A program made the position numbers and the translations under genes. Below are positions 1 through 6,427 of a stretch of DNA of 26,846 bases, piece by piece. The stretch covers positions 1 to 26,846 of the forward strand of contig CALBVQ010000172.1 in NCBI GenBank assembly GCA_937969485.1, written 5' to 3'. Every line of letters begins with the position of its first letter. Position 1 is the stretch's first letter. The stretch is from an uncultured Saprospiraceae bacterium. Lineage in GTDB: Bacteria; Bacteroidota; Bacteroidia; Chitinophagales; Saprospiraceae. The notes below the pieces were generated by a model that worked only from the letters and a program-made list of their open reading frames with translations, had not been told where the DNA came from and did no database searches.

Positions 1-1
1 A

Positions 2-136
2 GCATCAAAAGAGCTGGACGTTCCCATTATCGAAGCAGTTTCAGCTCGTAGTAGATATCTTAATGCATATTTCGGGTTTAATCAAGTACAAGGCAGAAAA
101 CGCAAGGATAGCCTTAGCTATCATGAGTATTTCTAA
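2..136 (+). CDS. 3' end of an unrecognised protein (partial)
   Basis: An open frame enters from the left edge and ends at TAA 134-136, leaving 44 readable residues. The tail is basic and polar, with the string GRKRKDSLSYHEYF at the C-terminus. I do not recognise the family. The reading frame is supported only by being open from the edge and by a plausible amino-acid mix; the other two forward frames hit stops early. The nearest downstream gene is convergent, on the minus strand at 688, so this would be the last gene of its transcription unit. A hairpin with a T-run at 511-564 could end it, although that is far downstream. Confidence 0.45.
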   Translation, partial: ASKELDVPIIEAVSARSRYLNAYFGFNQVQGRKRKDSLSYHEYF

Positions 137-182
137 CGAAGTAATTGCTTTTATAAACTTGAAAATATGCGAAATTCTAAAA

Positions 183-394
183 CAGAATTGGTATAAGTAT
201 AGATTTAGTGCACCGCTCGAAAGATGGTGGGCGGCGATCTAGTACATATGGCGAATGGATTAACGATCTCTCAAAGAACCAGAATATAGCAAGGTTCTAG
301 GTTAGAGAACGGGAAAGGTCGACGGGCAAACTAGCGACGAAAATTAATGAATTTGCACAATTTTAACTGAAATCTTAAAGCAGAATTGGTATAA
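183..394 (+). repeat. Pair of 14-bp direct repeats, CAGAATTGGTATAA
   Basis: The 14 bases at 183-196 recur exactly at 381-394, 198 bases apart, each preceded by an A-rich CT(T)AAA(A/G) context. The second copy is the left arm of an imperfect inverted repeat ending near 459. The pair may be ends or copies of a small mobile or REP-like element. Confidence 0.5.
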
Positions 395-410
395 ATTAAT
401 ATTTGGTAAC

Positions 411-446
411 CACCTTTTTGATCGAATAGAATTTATCAAATAGGTG
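411..446. repeat. Imperfect hairpin, 12-bp arms
   Basis: Arm CACCTTTTTGAT (411-422) pairs with ATCAAATAGGTG (435-446) with one mismatch around a 12-base loop. A flanking pairing of CAGAATTGG (381-389) with CCCATTCTG (451-459) extends it. No T-run follows, so it is not an intrinsic terminator. Confidence 0.5.
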
Positions 447-510
447 TAATCCCATTCTGTTATTCTTGTGAGAGGAACTTGCAGCGCTTGTCACGAAACG
501 AAGTGGAGTG

Positions 511-564
511 ATGAGGCAACTGCCGAAACGCGGAAAACTCCGCCCCAGTGGCCTCATTTTTTTT
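511..564 (+). terminator. Rho-independent terminator-like hairpin with inner stem
   Basis: ATGAGGCAACTG (511-522) pairs with CAGTGGCCTCAT (546-557) with one mismatch. Inside the loop GCGGA (530-534) pairs perfectly with TCCGC (539-543). The outer stem runs into eight Ts (557-564), giving the expected plus-strand terminator form. The wider block 468-587 can also pair (GTGAG 468-472 with CTCAC 578-582; AGAGG 471-475 with CCTCT 583-587), so a structured RNA or palindromic repeat is an alternative. Confidence 0.5.
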
Positions 565-687
565 GAGGACAGTGGGACTCACCCTCTAAATAATTGACAA
601 GACATTAACTTTTTTGTCTCGATTCCTTGAACTCGAAATATGTATTAGGAAATCTTTTACAAGCTCTCATGATGATTTTTTCTTGTT

Positions 688-1740
688 CTATAATCCCATA
701 AGCTTGCGGAGTGCTTCTTTATCAACAGCCTCGCCTGCAAAATCATCAAATGCTTTTTCGGTAACTTCTATGATATGAGATTGAATAAATGGAGCTCCTT
801 CTTTTGCTCCTTGCTCTGGTGATTTAATACAGCACTCCCATTCCATTACTGCCCAGGACTCATAACCATATTTGCTTAGCTTCGTAAAAATGGATTTGAA
901 ATCAACCTGTCCATCGCCAAGTGAGCGGAATCGACCTGGTCTATCTTTCCACTCTTGATATCCGCCATAAACGCCACTTTTCCCTGTAGGGTTAAATTCT
1001 GCATCTTTTACATGAAAGGCTTTAATCCGCTCATGATAGAAGTCAATAAAACTGACATAGTCTAGCTGTTGAAGAACAAAGTGAGAGGGATCGTACAATA
1101 TATTGCATCGTTTGTGATTGTCAACTGCAGCTAGAAATCTCTCGAATGAGACCCCATCGTGTAGATCTTCTCCTGGATGAATTTCGTAGGCTAAGTCTAC
1201 ATCGCATGAATCGAAATGGTCCAAGATCGGCATCCATCGATTCGCAAGTTCTTTAAAAGCTTCATCAACTAAGCCAGCTGGTCTCTGTGGCCAAGCATAA
1301 AAGAACGGCCATATAAATGCTCCACTAAACGTGGCATGTGCTTTCAAACCTAAATGCATGCTGGCAGTTCCGGCCTTCTTAACTTGATCTACCGCCCACT
1401 GCTGCCTTGCTTTGGGATTATTGCGAACTTCATGCGGTGCAAAGACATCAAAACCTGAATCGAAAGCAGGATGCACAGCGACCAATTGACCTTGTAAGTG
1501 TGTTGATAATTCCGTGATTTCTAAACCATAAGAATTCACTGTTCCTTTGAGTTCATCACAATAGGTTTTACTTTCAGCAGCTTTATCTAAGTCAATTAAT
1601 CTGGACTCCCAAGACGGAATTTGTACTCCCTTGTATCCTAGATCTGCCGCCCATTTACATATACTGTCTAGTGAATTAAATGGAGTCTCGTCACCCATAA
1701 ACTGAGCTAGAAAAATTGCTGGTCCTTTGATCGTTTTCAT
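688..1740 (-). CDS. Sugar phosphate isomerase/epimerase (IolE/xylose isomerase-like TIM barrel)
   Basis: This 350-residue protein fits the xylose isomerase-like TIM-barrel superfamily (AP endonuclease 2/IolE type), whose members isomerise, epimerise or dehydrate sugars and cyclitols using a divalent metal. Candidate metal ligands sit at the expected strand ends: E186 in YEIHPGED, D217/H220 in YDPSH, H243 in AFHVKD and E302 in VMEWEC. The segment FRSLGDGQVDF near 271-281 is also typical. There is no signal peptide, so it should be cytoplasmic. It is the last gene of a tight minus-strand operon, starting one base after the stop of the DUF2750 gene, which in turn abuts a C5-epimerase-like gene. 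The substrate cannot be read from the sequence; the context suggests carbohydrate metabolism. Confidence 0.85.
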   Translation of the reverse strand: MKTIKGPAIFLAQFMGDETPFNSLDSICKWAADLGYKGVQIPSWESRLIDLDKAAESKTYCDELKGTVNSYGLEITELSTHLQGQLVAVHPAFDSGFDVFAPHEVRNNPKARQQWAVDQVKKAGTASMHLGLKAHATFSGAFIWPFFYAWPQRPAGLVDEAFKELANRWMPILDHFDSCDVDLAYEIHPGEDLHDGVSFERFLAAVDNHKRCNILYDPSHFVLQQLDYVSFIDFYHERIKAFHVKDAEFNPTGKSGVYGGYQEWKDRPGRFRSLGDGQVDFKSIFTKLSKYGYESWAVMEWECCIKSPEQGAKEGAPFIQSHIIEVTEKAFDDFAGEAVDKEALRKLMGL

Positions 1741-1741
1741 A

Positions 1742-2107
1742 TTAAGCTTTGTATAAATTATTTAAATCCAAGATGAATTCCTCCACAGTTACTAAAGTTC
1801 CAGTCTTGGAGTCTATAGGAAAAATATCCATGATCCATCCATTATCTTCAATCACATCAAGTATCACCTCCATTGTGTCAATATCGTGCAATTTCACCTT
1901 GTAGCCCTCCCAGTTTCCTCGTGCATTTTTTGCAGCCATCTCTTCTGTTGGCCAAAACGAAATTACCGTCTGGCCCTCAAATTCTGATATTGCGTATGTA
2001 TTTTCTTCCTCTACTAATGCAAAAATTGCGTTGTGCTTTATCAAACTATCCAGTGTAAAAGCGTAACGCTTTTCTGGTAGTGATTTTTCTATTTTTTTTG
2101 AACTCAT
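1742..2107 (-). CDS. DUF2750-like small protein
   Basis: This is a 121-residue soluble acidic protein with no signal peptide or membrane segment. The arrangement of YAISEFEGQ, then FWPTEEMAAKNARG, then DNGWIMDIFPI resembles the DUF2750 family, which has no firmly established function. It is the middle gene of a three-gene minus-strand operon. Its ATG directly follows the TAG of the upstream C5-epimerase-like gene (TAG|ATG), and its own stop is one base from the next ATG, so translational coupling is likely. The family call is from recall of the W-P-x-x-x-A-A pattern and is moderately secure. Why it sits between two sugar-enzyme-like genes is unclear. Confidence 0.6.
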   Translation of the reverse strand: MSSKKIEKSLPEKRYAFTLDSLIKHNAIFALVEEENTYAISEFEGQTVISFWPTEEMAAKNARGNWEGYKVKLHDIDTMEVILDVIEDNGWIMDIFPIDSKTGTLVTVEEFILDLNNLYKA

Positions 2108-3079
2108 CTATTGCTTTTTGATTCCATAAAATCTTCTAAAATTACCCCAGCTTAGCTTATTGTCGTAGTATCTGTATAATTCTAAAAATACTTCGTTACC
2201 TGTCAATTCGTAAAGATGTAAGAACTGCCCCACATATAGTCCTTGGTATTCAATATTACTAAATTTCCACTGGAATTTATTATGAACTAGATATTCTTCA
2301 TATTGGTAACTACTCAATTCTGCTATTAATGAACGCAACCAATTTTCAGTGTGGAATTTGTACTCGTCTTTGAAAGTGAGTTGATACAATTCGCCAGCTG
2401 CTATAATTGCAAAGATATGACCTGATAGGACGAGAGCAGTTGGATTACTTTTATACTCCTCAACCCATTCCAATCCACTTTTTGTGACTGTCAAGCAGTG
2501 GTCTTCTGACGTACAAGCATTGAAATATTTTTGTGCAGTTGATAGATAAGCTTCGTCTTTTGTTAGGGAGTATATACGAAGGAAGAATGAACTTGCAATT
2601 GCTTGGGTAATTCCTGAAGTCCATGGGGCTTTAAGCCCAAAAATTGAGTAGTCAAAGCCATGTTCTAGCAGCATTGCGTTGCCTGTTTCAGTTGAATTTT
2701 CTATGGTAAAATTCGCGATGTTTTCTAAAATTTTCAGATCAAAAGCTGGCGTATTGAATGTCGTATTTATGTATACAAGACCAAAATACAACGGAATTAA
2801 AGGAACCCTCTGGCTATCTTTCAAGCCGATAGGAAATTCATTTTTGAATTCATAGTTAGTACTGAAAATGTCAGTTGAATCGAAGAAGAAATAGGTTTTG
2901 TAAAAGAGATCAAATTCTGGAAAACTAAGGGCACTCTGGTTATACTTGCTTTTCAGTAGATCACTTCTTTCTCTTTGCTCTTGAATATATTGATCAGTAT
3001 TTCTAAGACGGAGGAATTTTCTGTTAGCCAGTTTTAGTTTGACAGTATTGAAGTAATATGTAAGGTCTTTCCGTCTCAT
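2108..3079 (-). CDS. D-glucuronyl C5-epimerase C-terminal domain family protein
   Basis: Residues from about 130 to 310 match the GLCE_C fold known from heparan-sulfate glucuronyl C5-epimerase. The series is PWTSGITQAIASSFFLR, then a helical repeat with YLSTAQKYFNAC, then WVEEYKSNPTALVLSGHIFAI, then a closing segment. Members convert glucuronate to iduronate in a chain or act on related uronates; the exact substrate here is unknown. At 323 residues it is close to the short bacterial homologues. There is no clear signal peptide, so it is probably cytoplasmic or membrane-peripheral. It heads a minus-strand operon and is divergent from a glycosyltransferase 31 bases away, which supports a role in glycan synthesis. 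The three-gene operon has gaps of 0-1 base. Confidence 0.75.
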   Translation of the reverse strand: MRRKDLTYYFNTVKLKLANRKFLRLRNTDQYIQEQRERSDLLKSKYNQSALSFPEFDLFYKTYFFFDSTDIFSTNYEFKNEFPIGLKDSQRVPLIPLYFGLVYINTTFNTPAFDLKILENIANFTIENSTETGNAMLLEHGFDYSIFGLKAPWTSGITQAIASSFFLRIYSLTKDEAYLSTAQKYFNACTSEDHCLTVTKSGLEWVEEYKSNPTALVLSGHIFAIIAAGELYQLTFKDEYKFHTENWLRSLIAELSSYQYEEYLVHNKFQWKFSNIEYQGLYVGQFLHLYELTGNEVFLELYRYYDNKLSWGNFRRFYGIKKQ

Positions 3080-3097
3080 TTTTTATATTGGGAGTTC

Positions 3098-3105
3098 CAA
3101 ATGTA
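3098..3105 (-). promoter_or_regulatory. Bacteroidota -7 box (TACATTTG) for the C5-epimerase operon
   Basis: On the minus strand TACATTTG fits the Bacteroidota -7 consensus TAnnTTTG and ends 18 bases upstream of the ATG at 3079. A -33 TTG is not well spaced: the nearest, inside the divergent glycosyltransferase gene, lies about 24 bases away. The box lies in the 31-base gap shared with the divergent gene. Confidence 0.4.
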
Positions 3106-3110
3106 CAAAA

Positions 3111-4175
3111 ATGCGTCTTCTATTTATACCAAGTTGGTTTCCTTCGGAGAAGGATCTCTATGCTGGAAGCTTTATAAAGCAGCTCGCTTTGGATCTAGCA
3201 GAAAAGGAAGTGGAAATCGTAGTCTTGAACTTTGCGTATGGATTTAGGAGGGCGGACACTGAAATACAAAGAGAAATTATTAACAGGAGCCTCACGGTTT
3301 ATCACTTCTTTGGCTTCCAGCTTCCAAAGGCCAATAAGATGTTACAAAACCTCTGGGTTACCCGATGTTTCAAGGCATTTCAGGCACTGTCCATTCAAGA
3401 TTCTTTTCAGCTTGTTCATTCTCACGATTATGTTGGCTCATTCCTAGGACAGTATTTTTCTGAACAGCTTAATATTGACCACATTGCCACCATGCATCAT
3501 TCAGATTTTATTGAAAAGGCAATTCCGCCGTGGAGAGTAAAATTGCTACAAAAGATGTTTGATAATAGTAAGTATATTTCAGCGCCTTCCAAAGCACTAG
3601 AAAAGAGTATCGAGGAAGAATATGGCTGCCAGGTCAATGTTGTGCCTCATTACGTCCATTGGGAAACAAAACGCAAAAAGAGTTTACCTACGAGACCATC
3701 GAAAGCAATTGCAGTGACTTCCTTGGAAAAGGTTAAAGGTAATGCTGGGTTAATCGAGTATTGCCGCACAACTTCGATCCATGTTGATATCTATGGCGAT
3801 ATCGAGAAAAGCCTGTTAGATAAGTTAGGTGATGGGATCAATTATTGCGGTAAACTGCCTCATGAAAAACTACTAGAAAGATATCATGAGTATGATTTCT
3901 TTATTTCGTACAGTAAAGTGGAGACTTTTGGGCTCGCTGCATTAGAGGCAATGTCTGTTGGGTTGCCAATATTGATTAGAAATAAGCAAGGCGCGAGAGA
4001 CTTAGTGACAGCCGAGACAGGTATGTTTATAGAGGATGGTGGCTCCTTTGAGATGTTTACAGAATTTTATGAAAAGTACGATCCCGAGTTAATTATCAAG
4101 CATGTTACATCAACGTTTTCGAAAGAAAAAGTACTTGAAAAATATATGAAAATCTATAGATTGGTTCTGGATTAA
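3111..4175 (+). CDS. Glycosyltransferase, GT4-like GT-B fold
   Basis: This 354-residue protein opens with RLLFIPSWFPSEKD and GSFIKQLALDLA, the N-terminal Rossmann and acceptor region of GT4 enzymes. It continues through LVHSHDYVGS (about 101-110) and the donor-binding half, with K207/K209 near SLEKVKGN and the EX7E motif (E271 to E279 in ETFGLAALEA). Such enzymes transfer a sugar from a nucleotide donor with retention of configuration, usually at the inner membrane face. It is divergent from the C5-epimerase-like gene with 31 bases between the starts. Its stop overlaps that of the convergent asparagine synthase gene in a shared TTAA. The acceptor and sugar are unknown. The neighbourhood suggests a polysaccharide or glycolipid with amidated or epimerised uronic acid (inference). 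Confidence 0.88.
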   Translation: MRLLFIPSWFPSEKDLYAGSFIKQLALDLAEKEVEIVVLNFAYGFRRADTEIQREIINRSLTVYHFFGFQLPKANKMLQNLWVTRCFKAFQALSIQDSFQLVHSHDYVGSFLGQYFSEQLNIDHIATMHHSDFIEKAIPPWRVKLLQKMFDNSKYISAPSKALEKSIEEEYGCQVNVVPHYVHWETKRKKSLPTRPSKAIAVTSLEKVKGNAGLIEYCRTTSIHVDIYGDIEKSLLDKLGDGINYCGKLPHEKLLERYHEYDFFISYSKVETFGLAALEAMSVGLPILIRNKQGARDLVTAETGMFIEDGGSFEMFTEFYEKYDPELIIKHVTSTFSKEKVLEKYMKIYRLVLD

Positions 4176-5869
4176 ATCCTATCAATTTCGAAGAATCTAT
4201 TTAGAAAATAAACTTGCCATGCCGTAAATTCCCCCACCGTGCTACTTTTGAATTTTTTGTTCCATGGTAAATCTGGAAATTTACTCTTTAACTTACCAAG
4301 TTCTTCATCGAAGTTAAAAAAATCATTCTTCAATAAAATTTCTTCAGGAGTATCGAATGCAAGTTTGTTCATTCGATTAAATATCGAGCTTGGTAGTTCT
4401 TGTTTGAAAGTCTGATAGAGCGCGCCCTTTAGCCTAGCAAGCTTAAATTTGAATGAATTTTTGGAATTATACATTCCTTCTACAAGTCTAAAATCTAAGT
4501 ATGGTAACCTTGATTCTACACTATGAGCCATGCTATTACGATCTTCATAATGCAGTAGATCACGCAGTCCCTTGTTGAATAACAAATACTTTGTGTAGCT
4601 TTTGCTTGAAAATACCTTATCAGTGGAATCATCTTTGAAAACGAAAATTGGCTCAGTCGCTTTCTTTTTATTTTTCAACAAAATTCGAAATTGCTCAATT
4701 GCATTTCCCAGGTTCAATAGCATCTTGCTTTTAGGAATATAGCTAAAGAATCGCGGATACCCACCGAATATTTCATCCGCTCCTTGACCGCTAAGGGTCA
4801 GTTTTTCTTTATTATAACTAGCCAATTTATACAGGATGAATTGAGCAACTACGCTAAGTGATGCGGGCGGTTCATCCTGATAGTATATACATTCATCAAT
4901 CAGTTTTTTCAGCTGTTCCGGCAAAGAGACTTGATTGTTTTTGTGAGGATATTTTTTAAGAAAGTCACTGATAAATGGAGACTCATCCATAGATGGGTCT
5001 CGAGATTCTATAAAGGAGTAACTGGAAATCTTCGTGGTATGTTGTAAAGCACCTATTGTCAAGATGGAGCTATCTACTCCTCCACTGAGTAATACTCCCG
5101 GATTCATATCAGCTCTCAATCGCTTCTCGATAGAATCAGCCATTAATTCTTGTAGTGAGTCGTAATCTTTCACTCCGCTTGTTGTAGAATCTTCTATGTT
5201 GTAGTATCGATATAATTTTTTGCTAAAGGCATTCACATCAAATAGCATATACGTACCCCCTTCTAGCTGAAATACCTCATTGTAAAAAGTCTTGTAATCA
5301 AAATTCTTGAAGCCACCATTGTTGAGATATTCTACAATTCGTTTTTTGTTGTAGCTTAAGGAAACAAGATCGATGTGCTTAAATTGTTTCAATTCGGAGG
5401 CAATCAGAAATTCAGTCTTGCTGTGATAGTAGTACAAGGGCTTGATTGCATATCGATCTCGGGCCGCAAAAAGAGTATTCGAGTCACTATCATAAATCGC
5501 AAATGCCCACATCCCATTAAACTTGTCTAGACATTTAGGGCCATATTCTTCATAGGCATGAAGAATAACTTCAGTGTCAGATTCCGTTATAAACGTATGA
5601 CCTAGCTCAATGAGTTCTTGCTTAATTTCTATAAAATTATAGATAGCTCCATTGAATGTTATTGTATAGTTCTTATAGCAAAATGGTTGATTTGATCTTT
5701 CAATACCGTCGATGATAGATAGTCGATTGTTTGCGAAAATTAAATTGTTGTCAATTTGTGTGATGGATTGATTGTCTGGTCCTCGATGGATGATACAATC
5801 CATGAATGGTTTCATTGATTGTATTTCTAAGACAGAGTTTTTTGAAGCGTAAACACCAATTCCGCACAT
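4172..5869 (-). CDS. asnB: Asparagine synthase-like glutamine amidotransferase
   Basis: This 565-residue protein has two AsnB domains. The N-terminal Ntn-type glutaminase domain has nucleophile Cys2 in MCGIG, with RGPD at 29-32, R49, the FNG at 72-74 and ESDTE at 96-100. The C-terminal ATP-pyrophosphatase domain has the P-loop-like SGGVDSS at 262-268 and a further SGQGADEIFGGYPR block. Both active sites look intact. The family reaction is ATP-dependent transfer of ammonia from glutamine to a carboxylate, making asparagine from aspartate. In polysaccharide loci, paralogues are thought to amidate uronic acids. Being next to a glycosyltransferase and a C5-epimerase-like gene favours the second role, but this is inference. 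Its TAA shares TTAA 4172-4175 with the convergent glycosyltransferase. A near-consensus -7 box is at 5886-5893. Confidence 0.88.
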   Translation of the reverse strand: MCGIGVYASKNSVLEIQSMKPFMDCIIHRGPDNQSITQIDNNLIFANNRLSIIDGIERSNQPFCYKNYTITFNGAIYNFIEIKQELIELGHTFITESDTEVILHAYEEYGPKCLDKFNGMWAFAIYDSDSNTLFAARDRYAIKPLYYYHSKTEFLIASELKQFKHIDLVSLSYNKKRIVEYLNNGGFKNFDYKTFYNEVFQLEGGTYMLFDVNAFSKKLYRYYNIEDSTTSGVKDYDSLQELMADSIEKRLRADMNPGVLLSGGVDSSILTIGALQHTTKISSYSFIESRDPSMDESPFISDFLKKYPHKNNQVSLPEQLKKLIDECIYYQDEPPASLSVVAQFILYKLASYNKEKLTLSGQGADEIFGGYPRFFSYIPKSKMLLNLGNAIEQFRILLKNKKKATEPIFVFKDDSTDKVFSSKSYTKYLLFNKGLRDLLHYEDRNSMAHSVESRLPYLDFRLVEGMYNSKNSFKFKLARLKGALYQTFKQELPSSIFNRMNKLAFDTPEEILLKNDFFNFDEELGKLKSKFPDLPWNKKFKSSTVGEFTAWQVYFLNRFFEIDRI

Positions 5870-5885
5870 TAATATAATTTTAAAG

Positions 5886-5893
5886 TAAAGATA
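5886..5893 (-). promoter_or_regulatory. Near-consensus -7 box (TATCTTTA) for asnB
   Basis: On the minus strand TATCTTTA matches TAnnTTTG except for the last base and lies 16 bases upstream of the asnB ATG. No convincing -33 element was seen. Confidence 0.3.
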
Positions 5894-6163
5894 CTACTTA
5901 ATCTATTCTGTGTGGCTTCGCTTTAGGTAGAATCGATGAAAGAATCTTAGCCTTATTACCCTCTCCGTTAATAGGCTTGAAATTGTAATTCTAAATATTT
6001 TACTGGCGTTAAAGGTTTTTAATTTTCATGAGTAGGAACGATTACTAAATACGTAGTTGGTCATAGCCATGCCAAGGCATCTGCACAGAAATTTCTAGAT
6101 ATGAAAAAAGAAATACTTCAACTAATTATGACTGTGATCAGCAACTATTTACGTTGCGCTATT

Positions 6164-6181
6164 TAACCTGATCTCAGGTTA
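6164..6181. promoter_or_regulatory. 18-bp perfect inverted repeat, operator candidate
   Basis: TAACCTGA (6164-6171) and TCAGGTTA (6174-6181) are exact reverse complements around TC. The 8-bp arms with a 2-base spacer resemble a dimeric regulator site. There is no T-run, so it is not a terminator. A smaller hairpin (6141-6157) sits just upstream. It could control either divergent gene. Confidence 0.35.
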
Positions 6182-6427
6182 ATGTGTTTTAGAATTAAAT
6201 ACCAAAAATTCGAGAAATTCCAAATAATGTGATCTGTATTGTGCTCATGTTTTTGAAAAATAAGAACAATATTTTGCTGAGTATTACTTCTGTAAATTTA
6301 CCTCTTACTTTGGTAATGTATGTAGGGAAGACACTTGCACCATATTATGTGATTGTATCGTGCAACAAAAGCGATTTTTATTATATTGCACGCTTTAATC
6401 TAATTTCAAAAAATACAAACAAATTTT

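Larger units (their letters stand above)
137..687. other. Non-coding, repeat-rich intergenic region
   Basis: No frame of useful length is open here. The stretch contains two exact 14-base direct repeats (CAGAATTGGTATAA at 183-196 and 381-394). It also has an imperfect 12-base hairpin (411-422 with 435-446, one mismatch) nested in a wider pairing of 381-389 with 451-459, a short hairpin at 275-298, and a compact structured block at 468-587. It reads like a collection of small interspersed palindromic elements or relics rather than a decayed gene. I found no RNase P, tmRNA or SRP RNA hallmarks. Confidence 0.6.
5870..6427. other. Long intergenic region with several inverted repeats
   Basis: This 558-base gap lies between divergent asnB and the T9SS protein gene. 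Inverted repeats found: AGCCTTATTA (5949-5958) with TAATAGGCT (5969-5977); GCAAC (6141-6145) with GTTGC (6153-6157); the palindrome TAACCTGA-TC-TCAGGTTA (6164-6181); and CGTGCAA (6359-6365) with TTGCACG (6386-6392). A near-consensus minus-strand -7 box (TATCTTTA, 5886-5893) probably serves asnB. A 104-codon frame at 6229-6543 runs into the next gene and looks spurious. No other gene is supported. Confidence 0.55.

Noticed and set aside
137..467. Known structured RNA (RNase P, tmRNA, SRP) in the left intergenic region
   Set aside because: None of the conserved sequence hallmarks of these RNAs was found; only short repeats and hairpins are present.
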